DNA of 60,000 nucleotides. It comes from Phoronis australis. Lineage: Eukaryota; Phoronida; Phoronidae. Below are positions 10,601 through 22,652 of the stretch, piece by piece (within the stretch, counting starts at the first letter, position 1; each line of letters opens with the position of its first letter). The DNA lies in contig NMRA01000198.1 of assembly GCA_002633005.1 (NCBI GenBank), positions 178,480-238,479 of the forward strand, given 5' to 3'. Both the position numbers and the translations under genes were made by a program. The notes beneath the pieces were generated by a model that did not search any database, had not been told where the DNA came from, and saw nothing but the letters and a program-made list of their open reading frames with translations.

Positions 10601-13600
10601 AATAACTTTTACTGCCTGGTGATTTCCTGAGCCTAATTTCTAAACGCAGACTTGACTCAGATTCAGTCAAGAAATTTAACCGATCACGTTCTGTGGTTCG
10701 AGTACAAACTTATAACTTTGTCAGAAAAAATATTGATTAAGTAAACCGTAAGAATAGATCCATTTTAAGTTGCCCATATTTGTACATACGTACTTTTAAA
10801 TCATGGGGTGAAAGTTGTTGACATATACTTTAACCTCGAAATCTATTTTTAAATCGTGTTTACGACTTTGGGTTCTGGGGTCACAATACTCTAGAGATTC
10901 AAGAATATTCTGAGAACAAACCGTAAAAGCTAATGGATATGATCATGTGGTTTTTATTAACCAATCACTAAATAAGTAGAATATTATTATATGGGCTTAA
11001 GTCAAAAAGAAATTCAGATGAGTTATAGTAGTTGAAGCATAGACTTGCTACAGTGTACCCAGGCAATTGTACAACAGAGCCATCTCGTGGAAGATTGTAG
11101 AAAGGATCTTGACAAGGACAAGGTTTAACGAACAGGAAGTTAAGTAAGAGCTTGTCACTTGCATCGTGGGTAGTAAGATACTACATGAAGTGTTGCGTCA
11201 CCAGCCAGAGATTGTGACCAGCAGAAGAATCACGGGTAGAAGAAATTGCCTGCAAGTGTTGCATCACCAGATGCTGTGACCAGCAAGTACACTGTCGCTA
11301 TACAGTGTGTGTAGTTCGAAGATTCACCAACAGGACAGTCATCCAACAAGTGGAGAGTCCTAGCTTGGATCAGCAGATGAGACATTTTATTATTTTGGTT
11401 GGTTGATTGAGGTAATCTTTAAAGAGGGCGCTAGTGTAGTAACTCTTCTTTGTAAATGATTAGTCAATTAACAACAGGCTTCATTTGTCGAATTAGGGCT
11501 TATCATATAATAAATTAATTACTGGATTTGATTATTCACTTTCCATCTACGCACAATCTCAAAGCATAGCTACCTTTTAAACAAACCCACAGTCAAATCT
11601 CCGACAACCTTTAACCAAACACTGGATGATTGAGAAGAAATTTGCAAGTTTACGCTAGGCGTGCCATGCAATTGGTCAATTTGGAGTGCAGTTTCGATTA
11701 CCCCGGGTGCTGATTAAAAATTATGGATGATGCATTGTCAATACTTATTTCAACTGCTATGACTGACACTCGAAGTGCTTCAATCGATAGATTTCTGCTA
11801 GTGGTCGTTCAAACCAATAGGCCTATGTTCATTACGGAATAGATACCTTTTGATTTTCATCAGAAAGAATAGCATTGTTGAAAGCCAATTGACTTGAAAT
11901 GTTGTACACATGGTCTTCCAACTGCAACTGTGGCATGAGCACGTGCCCACTCTAGAATTTACACCTAGATATTTTGCACCCCGAGAACCAAATATAAGAA
12001 AAAACAGGAATATATTCATTAAAGGGGTTATTCACATTACAGTTGTATATATAGAGAAATTTGCTTAAACTCATTACTTATGACCCGTGCTATCAGGTTC
12101 GTAAAAGTAGAGGGTAGCGACATCTATCTCTTTGCTTGTAAACCACTGTGTCACTTCGTCCACGCGGTCTCTAAACACGGTCTTCTTGTCGTAAGGCTTA
12201 TAAAAATTTGGCCTGAAACCTTGCAGTTCCACTTCGCTGCCAGGCCAGAAATAGGTGGCGCTGTTCTTGCCTAGAAAACAACAACATGGTTTCAGAAGGG
12301 GAGGATACATGTAGCATGCCCGTAGCCAGCAACTGGTGTACGAAATTGTAACTTGTAGCGATCCTTTTTCTTCCACCCCACTCCCCTCATTGTCATTATT
12401 TCCACTATTCGGAATCTCACATTCTTTGAAATCAGCTGAACTACTCAACTATTCGGTGCAACCATTAAGTGTGCTAGCAGAAGTGTTACACCACTAAACA
12501 AAAGTACGTTTTCTATTAGTTGATTCCCACATCATATTCGACTTCTTAAACTGTAACCCGATTCTGAATTTAGCGAGTTCATGCCATTACATGAGAACAC
12601 CAAAAGATCGACTCTGGGTTAACCGACTCGAAAATTTGTTTGTTCACACATCACGGTGAGATTTGTTCAAAATCTTTATGTCAAATAGTGGGTCATTATT
12701 TTTTAAGTTAGAAATCGTGTATATTTTGGCCCAAAATGGCCAAGTTTTGTTCAAAGAGGTTCGGTATGTAAAGTATTTTTAAAACAGTTAGAAGAAAGGG
12801 TAAGAAAAAACTTCGTGTTGTTTATGTACACAATAAACCTTTCTATCAGAAAACAGTTGTGGCGATTTCAAAGAGGTTTTTATTAATCTCCATAGGAACG
12901 CCAAAATTCGGTAAATTTTGCCAAATTTTTTGTATTTGGTTTTTAGCCATTTTAATGTCCTGAGGGCCAGTTTGCGGGGTGCCGGTGATTCCAAATGCTA
13001 TTTTCCATCAGCCTGCTTTCGTGATTAAGAAAAAAGCAATGGGTTTTTGCTTTGTTTCCAAGCAGCAGTCGATAGAAAGGACAAAGCATCACGTATTTTA
13101 CAGTCCTTGACTATATGGGCAGTCTATAGCTCGTTAAATCCATGAAGGGGCTTCATTGGTTTTTGCAAATATGTTTTTATGTGTCAGAATTAGTCTGACA
13201 GTATTTTTAGTTGTATTGTTTTGTTTGTTATTCTGTTTGATTGGCATGACCCCTGAGTTAAGTACAATGATGATGTAATTTGTTTACTTCAAAATAGCAT
13301 GGAACTTTCTAGTAGACTGAGTTCAGTAGTGATGATGTAATTTGTTTACTGCAGTATATTGTGGAACTTTCTGGAAGACTCTAGAATGACAGTGGTTAAT
13401 GCAGTCTGGAATATTCTAGAGACTAGTACATGTTTGTAGAATGGTTGGGTAGATTCAGGAAAGTTCTAGAATGTGCTTGAATTGATGAAAAGTTCCAGAA
13501 CAATGCATTAGACTATAAATACTCAAGCACAGGTTTGTGTTAGTAAGATAAAGTCAGTTCAAGTGAGATCAAGTCAGTTCATCAGAAATTCAAGAAAGTT

Positions 13601-16600
13601 AATCAGGGTAATTACAGTTCAGTTGCAGTGCAGAGAATCAGCAGTTTAGCGATAGTTAATAGAGAGCCAGCTATAGTGACAGCAGGTTATTGAATCGACG
13701 AGTGTAACAGTTGTTGAACGGGTCTCGGAATAGACCGGGATCCCAGAGCTTTTTTGGGCATGAAATGGTAACCAATTTTCTGTGGTGCCACAGTGCTCTG
13801 TGGGTATCTTCACGATTGGAAATGGCCGTCTGGCAGGTTGGGGAAAAACATAATACTATGGTGTTGAAATCGGTCGACGTCAAGTTTTACCCGATTTGAC
13901 CACTGCTGGCCCACTGGTGACGGTTTCTACTACTAGTATTCCTTGATGAAATTTTATGAATTTTAGCCAAAATGTTTCTTTATCCACGAGACGATGCCTC
14001 GTGCACATGCATGATTTCGAACGAATTTAGCCCGTGTTGCCCCACCCCAGCGAAGTTTTAGAGATCATTCATGTGCCCCCGCTCAGTCAGCTGCTAAATG
14101 TAACTAATGCAGTGTCCCGGTAACGAACACCTTTTTACATGGCAATTGTTTTATGAAATATACAAAGCCATTTAAACTGAATCTTGCCAATTCTACTGCA
14201 TTCTAATTGCTCAATTCATTCCACCAAAAACTGAGTTCGTCACTTATTGTTACATCTCCTATTAGAGATAAAATGTCGTCTCTTAGAATATTGGACGCAT
14301 CAGGTGTTCCAAACGTTCAAGGTAGTTGATGATTAGGTCTTAACAAGTTAAATTTGAAGTGATCTCGATACAGTAATAGTTTATATGCAGGCCAAAATGT
14401 TCCTATCAACATGTTATGACAATAAGTAACTTAGAAAGTACTTTAGAAACTTTCAGCACCATCACCAACAACACGCCAAGTATGACAGATGACACGTACA
14501 ACTGTTACCATGGCGACCGAGTACTATAAAAATGTTTCTCCTTAAACTAGAATTTGAAAAGCATAACTATTTAAAATCAAGATGATTTAGGGATGTAGAA
14601 TTTGAGTAAAGTTCACATGTCATAATCCAAATGTAGCGTAGTTATGTAAACTAATTAAAATTCTTCACGTTTTTGATATTAATTTGAAATAGGAAAGAAC
14701 AAACTACAAAACCTGAATCAAAAGCACAATGTATCCATAAAATTTAGAAAGAAATGTATCCTATTATGATAAGTAAACAGGTTACTCCTTATTCGGATTT
14801 ATAAGCAGTGATATCTGCTCTTCGGGAGAAACTGGGAGTTCGATAAATTGTGTCTGGTTGAACTTTATGCTTTCACCCGGTTATTTCATGCACCGATCCA
14901 CACACGTCCTCAGCTTCTGATCGCGTCCCCAATACACTACATATGGACGGCGGAATCGAAGCACCCGTGGAATTTCTAGTCCCGAGTGTCATACCTTGTA
15001 GTATTATATGTAGTGTATTTGGGACGATCAGCTGAGGACGCCTGTGCACCGATCATGGTGTTGTGAAATCGGAAAAGAACAATGCTTACCGAGTAAACAT
15101 ACCGCAATCCGAGTAAGGAATACATTGGGGTGTCCAAAATCCGAGATTATGTTTGAGGTGAGGCGGATTTACAGAGTTTTTAAATAACATTAAAAAACGC
15201 GATCCTGCCGACTCAGTAGATGTCACCCGTTACGCTATTCGTCTAGACAAAAGATCACAGTGTGTGGTCGTGCACAAAAGAATTTGTGGACTAGCCCGAA
15301 ACGAAGAAAAGGGGGGAAGGCGGAAGACCGGTCCATGTGCTCACAGCAAGTGAAATACCATGTCAATTTCTTGGAACTGATTTCTTATTGTAATGTACAA
15401 TGTCATTTTAGCCAAAAAATATGTTATAAATAACAACATTCTTAATAGGCGCCCATGCCCGTATAAGCGCCCCCTCACTTCGCTAAAATAAGCGCCCAGT
15501 CCATGAACGTGTACATATGCGAAAAATGCCTTACCTACAGTTCTAAAATCCTACAGTAATGTCTTCTATTTATCAATAATATCCGACAGTCCTAAAAAAT
15601 CATTCTGCGTGGAATTTCTAGACCACGAGCGTCTTCGCTATGTCGGTATTTAATCGTGGCTGTACACTTCAAACTTCCGCAGTGTTTCAAAAAGAACGCA
15701 AGTTTTGCTGATCTTGCGAGGAACGTGTCCCACTATGATCAGGCCTTTCAGAACAGACGCAGCATACTTGTCAACGGGACTGTATCGATCCCCGTACAGA
15801 TATTCTCCCTCAACAGGAATCCAGGTTACTTTGTACACGTAAAAACCGCGAATCGGAACTTGACCAGTGTTAATGAGCCCGTGGCCAATAAGCGCGCGCT
15901 AGCTTCCGATTTCACCCGTTTCCGAGTCCGGGTTTCACCCGCCTTAGGCTACAACAAGCGCCCCCCTTCCGAAACGAATTTTTTTAAGCAGGGTGAATAC
16001 GGTAGCCCTAACAGATGGTGACATCAACGCCCAAAACGATGATTTTTATTGACACTGGCAGAAAGTTTGTGGTGGCAGACGCAAACGGCCGGGCGACTGA
16101 ACTCGATCGGGCTGGGCGAGTAGATTTTCTGGCTCACTCGCCCAGCTGGCGAGCAGGGTTTTGAAATCTGGGTATATCCCTGAATATGTGCGTAAGCAAC
16201 AACCCATTTGTGTTCTACTTTCAAGAATGTTAATTCGCACTAATAAATCAACAGGTCTTGCCTTGTTTTCGTGCTGTGATCCACACCGGCTCACCCTGCG
16301 TCCACCATTTGGAATCGGTAGAACCTTTACCCATGCTGAACTTTTCACCGATGTCCGGGTCGTAGAAACTGTTGCCAACAATTCCGTGACTTTCTTCGTA
16401 TAGGCCTGCATTAAACGATAATTTGCAACTCACCTGAGTCAAATGTTATTATAAAATACAATACAGTACATGCAATCAAACGCAACTCATGGGAATTAGG
16501 AAGAGGATTTATCTCTTTTCACAACTTGCTGTATTCATGACCACAGAGACCTGAGGCGACTCGTAGCATTCGTTCTCAACGTCAACGGTCGTACGCATAT

Positions 16601-19600
16601 AGACACTCAATTCTATTAGGCTCAAAACTACGTTTTGTCTTTGTTTTCCCCGCCACAATTCTACCATAAGTACACTTCGTTGTCTCAATGTTATGGCAAC
16701 TTTGTGAATGAAAGGACTGAGTGTACAGGGGCGGATCCACGATTTTGAGTTAGGAGGGGCCACGACAGAGTATTAGCCAGGATGTTGCCCGTCAGACATT
16801 CGCACCTCCAACTGCCGCATGGAATCTGAGAGAATTTTAGGGGGTAGCATTGGGGTATACGAACAGCTATTCTGTACCTGGCAGGAGATTCGATTTGATT
16901 GAACGCCGTTTAACCTTTGACCTGGGATAAGTAGTAAACAATATTCCCCCGGTTGTGCGGTTCCAAAGTTTAATCATTTTTTATCGCTACGCAGTATATA
17001 TTTTGTATTTGAAGTTCCCCGAGAGTGAAGATAAGGTATTGTGCTAAACACGTGAAATTTTGTAAACATGGAAATTTTTATGAATAAGGTTTGAGATATC
17101 CTTAACTTGTGCAATAATTTAGGGGTCCGTTCTTTTCTTAATATACATACAGCTTAGAACCACTACTGAATATAATATAACACTTAAACTTAAATTTGTC
17201 CTACCAATTGATCGTTAAAAGTCGTGTTCATTTGTTTCATTTAGGTGACAGTCTTCTCCCTACCACTAAAATACGTCTATCGCGTGAAAAAAGAAGCTCT
17301 TGTTAAGCAATTGAGAGCGGGGTTATACACAAACTGACAAAAGTTCTATCATAATTTTACCAACTTTACTAATACTACAAGTGCATGTGTGACGTAACTC
17401 ACTCCTTTATCACGTTCTCCGTCCATAACGCTGAACGTGAACGGCTCTTTCGCAGCCTCCAATCCAGTGATCCGATCTGGTCTCATTTGATAACCTTAGT
17501 AATAGAAATGAAATAACTCACTTTTTATGATATGGTTGCCACAGTTAAGATGTTTAATGTAATGTTTAAACAAAACAAAACCTTAATTTCTTTTTTAAAT
17601 GTCATAATAAGCATTTGATTTTCCTTCTAATTTTTGTGGTACGATTCCTAGTTGGAGTTCATGGATTTTCTGTGTTTAATTGATGTATTTCACTGTTGAC
17701 CAACATCAGCGTCTATATATTTACTAATATCTAAATTGTGTTAAAATGTAGTTCCTTTAATTCCGTATGACTTCGTTTTGTTTTTCTTGTTTTCTTTGTG
17801 TCTTTACTCATTTTTTGTTTTTACTTTAATTATTAAAAATACTATAACTCTATGTAAATGTATAAATACATGTAAGCCTAGATTAATGTATAATGGCCCG
17901 TTTCGTGGTCTAATTCTCTGCACTATTATTGCAAAAGTGATCTAGTTCGGTCTTAGCTAAAGGACCGTTGGCAATAATCGCTATTTTCTCGAACTGACAA
18001 ACCCCTCGCTTGCTCCTAGCGTGCGCTTCTGACGTTACAAAATGGCGTTGTTCCATAACAGGTGTCAACGATTTTATTTGCTTTCAAGTCGTAAAAATAT
18101 GACGAAACTTGTAACATCAGAATTATGGCCAAGATATAACAAAGAAGAAAAAATACATGATTAATTGTTTGAAAATAATGTTTTATGTCTACACCAACAC
18201 CGACATTTAAGTTTGAATCACATTTGCAGTGTAACAGATACAAAATAAAAGTTTAGTCACGTTTACGCTTTTGGAGGAGGGAGTGTGAAAGGAACAGCGT
18301 ACTGTTTGTACACTCGTGGAAATGACAATTGTAAACCCTCCCTAATACGTTCGTAACTTCGATTTCAGTTTAAGCACGCAGTTCTTTACGGTGGCTTGTG
18401 AAGGGTGTCGGTGAGTCTGAAAAGGAAAAAATACTGCATTGCTTCACTTCCAATATTTTCACCTTTCTGAAAATCGCTGCGTCGAGTTTTTGCCGCCTTA
18501 GTAACGACCGGGCTTACAACATTTGATAAGACTGAACCTCGGATCACCGTTATGATTACAGTCAAATTCAAGGTTTCATGACCGCGGAGAAATTGTGTCA
18601 GCTGGGGGTTAAGGTGTCAGTTCATATTTGATCCGCACCCTTAGCAAAGAAAATCTTACTACGCCTATACTTTCATTCGTTTTTTTTTAGTAGTCTTTTT
18701 CTGTAAAATTTTCATAGGTATTGAATTTCAGTGGTTACTGAATCTAACAATTTACGTTCTCAATTTTAAGTACCTCAGTAAGACGCTGAATTGGTTCGTT
18801 CTTGTTTTTTGTTTGTTTTTGACAGAGGACTTAGCTACTGTATTTGTTCTGTGTTGGTTTTGTAAAATATTATTTTACATAGTCAGGATTTCAAGGGTCA
18901 CACGTATAATTTTATACTGAATGAAGCATGGTGCGACATTTCACCCTGTTAAGCTGGTTAAGGAACAAACAACGAATTAGGCCTTGTACTCTCTTAAAAC
19001 CAGTCTCATGATATTCCTTACCGTGCTTGGATTCTATTTCCGTCACTTGCTATCACAGGCAGTGAGCACTTACGCCATTTTTGATTCACAATTCAAAGGT
19101 TGGACAACTCCAAATGAAAGCGTTTCTTGAGTCGTTTATGGTTTCAGTGTTCTTGAAGGCAACGGTAAAAGGATTGTTACGAGAATTGTTGTATGTCAGT
19201 TAAATGCCTGGTTCAGTTTTCTTTAGCCAATAATGCAAAATACAGCTCTAAGTTCAGTTAAGCAAAATGCAGTTTTAAATTTTGTTTTATCATGTATGCG
19301 ACTTTCTGGCTATTGTCTGGCGTTTGGTTTGTAGTAGACTCAATTGGACTTAATGGTTAAAGCAGTGGACACGCATGCCTGAAGTTATGGCGACTCTCCC
19401 TCCTTGTAGTCTTCATAACAAGACAAAGTAAGGATATTACAGGCACTAGACAATGCCGCATGTCATGTACTCTTTAGTTTGGTTATTTGTTAATTTACAA
19501 CCCCCCCCCCTCCCCACACACACATAATTGGTTTGGTTGTTCTAAAGGTATTATTGAACTGAACTCTATTATGGAGGCGTAGGCCCTACCCGAACAATGA

Positions 19601-22185
19601 GGCACGCTAAAAGAACATTGTGAGTGGGTGAGTTTTGACTAAGCTGAGTGCAATAAAATTTACCTTTCCACTTTTATAGTGTATGGCAGAGAGTTTGGTA
19701 AAACGGGCTTATCAATTACACCGAGTGACCTATTTAATGATAATAAACCCTTGATTGACTGACATTTTGCCATAAGAAAATGTGTTCGAGACGATACACC
19801 TGTGTAAGTTGGGGTAAAATATTTTTTGCTATGATTAATGGGTGCAAATTGCAGGCAATCAGATAAACTTTATTTACACCTACCGACTAAGACATGATGG
19901 AAGGATCCTGATAACATGAAGTATAACTTATTTTATAGCTTATTGGACCTGATGTTGAATTATATCCACAAGCCAGCTGCATGCTGTGAGATACATCAAC
20001 TGTCCGGCATAACCAACGACACGTTTTCAAATAATTCCTGAAAAATAATCATAGTATTGTTTATGCAACAGCGTCTCCCGGTTTAGAGGCCGCCAGTAAT
20101 TACATCTTTGGTGTAAAAAGTACCTTTGAGGCACTGCTGAACGAATGTTTCGTCCTGTTAGAATATTTAAAACGGGGGTTATCTTTTTATTGCTATCGTC
20201 CATGTGTTCGTAACAAAATCGAGGCATGATTAGAGAATGCAATGTCAATCGTTGCAGAAACGACAGTGATATCAGGACTAAAGACTGGTGATTATTGCTT
20301 CGTTGCGGACTCGTACTTCAAGATTTGGGTTACGTTACGAGGAGGCAAGAACATCTTGAAACTTATGCTGCAAGAAATCCGCTGATGGAAGAGAAACACT
20401 GAATTCTATACCGTAATATAAAGTTCCAAACAATAATTACTTCAATGGCCGTCATTTTGCAAGGGTACGCTTGTGAAGTCGTGAAATACTCGACTTTGAC
20501 ACGCGTGATTTTGAGTGAATTTGATTTACGAGCCATGATCAAAAACTCTAAAAACAGCGTTTGCAAGCACCCATAAACTTTTTAGATCTCAGAAGCTTTC
20601 GGTCACAAATATTCTTAGTTCAAAAAAATACATTTTGCTTTTCTTTTAAAGTAGCCGAATCCTTATTTTTATCATCTTTGATTGGTTTTCCAATGTTCAA
20701 AATTAAAACTACATAAGATTTTACAAGTTTACTTAACAAATACTTTTATTTTCATTTAAAAATGCTAAAAATATTCATACGTTCATAAATTTTTATTTTA
20801 AATCGACCAAAGAAGCTTGAACAAATTAAGGTCGCTCTCAAGACCAGGCTGATATATGAGTGCCACAAAATTATATCAGTATAGCTCCCGAAATGGCTAA
20901 AGGGGGCGAAAACGGAAAAGTTCTGACTTAGACAATCAATCGTAAATATCATCAATAACTCGTGGTTAGTGAACTTATAAGCGCTGCTAGTTTTTATTGA
21001 CAGCCAGAACCGATTCCACTTTCCATTCTTCGAGCCAATAAGCACGCGCTCAGCGGGGTAAAGTTGAGGTGACTGGCAGTTAACTGAACCTTTTCCACTA
21101 TTATTGTTAGATAATGCATGGACAAATGGCTTTAGGGATTTTTTGGTGCCCGTCTTAAACCAATCGTTATTCCGATGAATAACGTACAAAAAATCAGTTC
21201 ATTTTCAGTTTCACCCGTCTCGTTCGCTATATTCGCGGCAGACAACTTTAAAAGTAGTTTCACCGGGACTCTCCACGTTTTATAAACGTATACATTTATT
21301 GAATTTGCATTGGGGTCAAAAGTGCGTCTTATCAACTCCGCGTGTTTATCGCCAGGTACACACTAGCTGAAGTTAACGGATCCTGACCTCTTAAAACAGA
21401 ATTGTGCATTTGTACACTTTGTAAGTGCATTTTGATTCTGTAGTTTGCGGAGATAATCGACATTTTAAATGACGCCTTATCGCAAGGTATCATAAAGCAG
21501 TAAGAGAGTAATTGACCTGTGGTCCTAAAACCTTTGGGGGCACAATTGATAGGACTATGAACTTCATACTTATTATTACAAAACATTATACCGGAAGAAA
21601 CTCATTGCAATTTTTTGTCCCTCAGTTCGTTACTGGTTTCAACTGCCCAATCTCGCCAACAATTTCAGTCTCCTCCCTCTCCCCAAAAAGAAAACTGGCT
21701 TCCCCAGTGACTATTGCTAATGCATCTTTCTGGAATAACATCAGAAGCTGTATCAGGTAGATATGGAGGACGCAGAGATTTAGAACCGCTTACGCTCATT
21801 GAAATACACTAATGGAAAATAACGGACGCACGTGTCTCGACTTGACCTAACGTTTTTTCATTCCAATTTGTCAATGAGGTTCTTTGTATTTTCCCAAGAA
21901 AACAGGTTTTGAAAAAAAAACACACTTGAGGCGTAATTTCTCTGCATTATTACCTGTAACCAGCGTGTAGTGATTCGGAAATGTGGACGTCGTGAATGCA
22001 GTATTGATGTATTTAGCCTTGACACCTTCTCTCGCCATTCGCTCAAAGTTTGGCTTGTGTCGTACACGATCCAAGTAATCGTACCGAAACCCATCCATCG
22101 AAATCAAGAGTACTCGACCAGAGTACGCAGTGTGGCAAGTATGTACAAAAAAACAAATAACGAAGACGAGAAGTCGCAATATCAT
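7273..22185 (-). CDS. Ectonucleotide pyrophosphatase/phosphodiesterase (ENPP4/5-like)
   Basis: CDS = complement(join(7273..7605, 9704..10109, 12078..12270, 16262..16405, 21954..22185)), 1308 bp, predicting 435 residues, close to the 450-480 of vertebrate NPP4/NPP5. A signal peptide (MILRLLVFVICFF...) is followed by LLISMDGFRYDYL with the first metal-binding Asp, then TFPNHYTLVTG with the nucleophilic Thr. Further sites are EPDSTGHKYG (Asp and His), LTSDHGMT (Asp and His) and GGHGYDND (His). EPFNSVDVYPL and APNNGSL are typical of the domain's C-terminal end, and a hydrophobic GFIVAAFILV segment near the C terminus suggests a membrane anchor. Members hydrolyse extracellular nucleotides or choline phosphodiesters in a two-metal reaction; the substrate here cannot be read from sequence. 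It is tail to tail with copy 1 and head to head with the exon at 22653. Phases 1, 1, 2, 0 all fit. Confidence 0.92.
7606..9703 (-). other. ENPP intron 4
   Basis: No coding exon seen. Around 8717-8992 there is an A-rich run, with a GGCGGATCTAG motif at one end that resembles the edge of a repeat. A short CA-rich microsatellite sits at about 9560-9580 and a run of eight or nine Gs at about 9685. Confidence 0.4.
9704..10109 (-). CDS. ENPP exon 4
   Basis: Acceptor GTTAG, donor GTAAGT, phase 2 in and phase 0 out. It encodes YGPDSEWLLGKI, a helix with DAVLGYLLDTFKKYDLLDKV, the metal-binding LTSDHGMTNID and the end segment IVMPDEGWQVVN. The NMSA and NMTV asparagines are possible glycosylation sites. 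Confidence 0.93.
10680..11575 (+). repeat. Dispersed repeat, B and A blocks (in ENPP intron 3)
   Basis: Block B (10680-10990) reads as the reverse complement of 34530-34850. Block A (about 11040-11575) is the reverse complement of 28600-29040, and its middle aligns in direct orientation with 34860-35340. A contains repeated GTGACCAGCA-type subunits. This copy has B next to A with no LINE between them, so it is either a deleted form of the larger element at 28.55-35.35 kb or its empty form. B carries a perfect three-unit heat-shock element at 10898-10910. Confidence 0.7.
12078..12270 (-). CDS. ENPP exon 3
   Basis: Acceptor TTCTAG, donor GTAATG, phase 1 in and phase 2 out. It encodes SATYFWPGSEVELQG, the linker FYKPYDKKTVFRDRVDEV, and ends in EPDSTGHK with an Asp and His that bind metal. 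Confidence 0.92.
13181..13708 (+). repeat. Possible solo LTR or mobile promoter segment
   Basis: The segment begins TGTCAG and ends TAACA, holds a heat-shock-element cluster and a TATA box in its middle, and contains a direct repeat of about 60 bp (13268-13318 and 13331-13380) sharing GATGATGTAATTTGTTTACT. The TG...CA ends and internal promoter fit an LTR, but I saw no matching target duplication and no second copy in the window. Confidence 0.3.
13302..13520 (+). promoter_or_regulatory. Heat-shock-element cluster plus TATA box
   Basis: Alternating GAA and TTC triplets at the 2-base spacing that binds HSF trimers are dense here. 13364-13386 reads GAA, TTC, GAA, one degenerate unit, GAA in register; 13454-13471 reads TTC, GAA, TTC, GAA without a mismatch; 13404-13421 and 13302-13309 are weaker; 13493-13500 gives TTC and GAA. 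TATAAAT follows at 13514-13520. This is the layout of an Hsp70-type promoter. It lies in ENPP intron 2 but points the opposite way. The roughly 400 bp downstream hold no open frame for a heat-shock protein. Confidence 0.65.
14785..15125. mobile_element. Foldback/MITE-like element
   Basis: Imperfect inverted arms of about 170 bp. The best-preserved part pairs 14885-14945 (GCACCGATC, GTCCTCAGC, GTCCCCAATACACTACATAT) with 15003-15060. The outer ends carry ACTCCTTATTCGGATT against its near-complement in the 15105 region. No open frame. Confidence 0.6.
15448..16020 (-). mobile_element. Transposon fragment with HIRAN-like domain
   Basis: On the minus strand, about 15870-15650 encodes a run including VYKVTWIPVEGEYLY, AASVLKGLIIVGHVPRKIS and TCVLFET. 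I recall this pattern, with IVGH-x-PRKIS at its core, from many invertebrate transposon-associated proteins with a HIRAN-like fold. The frame is about 75 codons without a clear start and stops early, so it is a relic. Flanking DNA repeats an AAGCGCCC motif at about 15469, 15489 and 15955. Confidence 0.5.
16262..16405 (-). CDS. ENPP exon 2 with GC donor
   Basis: Acceptor TGCAG, phase 1 in and out. It encodes LYEESHGIVGNSFYDP and the WWTQGEPVWITARKQG stretch that binds around the nucleotide pocket in this family. The donor reads CAAG followed by GCAAGA, so the intron is of the GC-AG class; joined this way the protein reads KQGKNSATYFWPGS, as the family requires. Confidence 0.9.
16406..21953 (-). 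other. ENPP intron 1
   Basis: No exon that I can support on either strand over 5.5 kb. A GGGGCGGATCCACGATTTTGA motif near 16729, also typical of repeat edges, suggests transposon debris. A C-rich run followed by CA repeats lies at 19501-19525. The rest is AT-rich and featureless to my reading. Confidence 0.35.
21954..22185 (-). CDS. ENPP exon 1 (signal peptide, nucleophile)
   Basis: ATG at 22185-22183. The donor GTAATA follows ACAG, leaving phase 1. It holds the secretory signal, the first metal ligand in ISMDGFRYDY and the catalytic Thr of STFPNHYTLVTG. The ATG is preceded by an A-rich stretch; the nearest in-frame upstream sequence gives no longer start. Confidence 0.9.
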
Positions 22186-22652
22186 GTTGCAAATACCACT
22201 TTACACTTTATGTTATCCGCGCGTGACGAATTCCGGAAGCAGGTGAGCAGTCTTCTTGGATAGTGAAAGGAACACACCCTGGTCGCACTTGTGTTAACAT
22301 ATATTAGACTGGATGAACCTGTTGAGCGCTTATCGTGGACGGAAATAGGTTGATCAAATTCAGTGATGTCATATGCACAGGCACACAATGTCGTCTATGC
22401 CACTGATATTACTATTCAAATATTGACAACACAATACGGGCCAAATGGGTGTGCAAACAAAATTGTTAATATTTTACTCGTTGAGATTAACACGGTGTAC
22501 ATGTGGGTGATGCAGAACCTCGACAACTTCCAGTGACAAAGCCAAAACGTGGATGGAACGCTATTAAATACTTACCAATTGGGTCACACGTGTCATCATC
22601 GAGGAATCGTTACATTGCTGACCTTCACCACCAAATAGTGGGCGATGACGAT

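Noticed and set aside
20752-21189. 145-codon minus-strand frame in ENPP intron 1
   Set aside because: No family signature, AT-rich codon content and no splice context.
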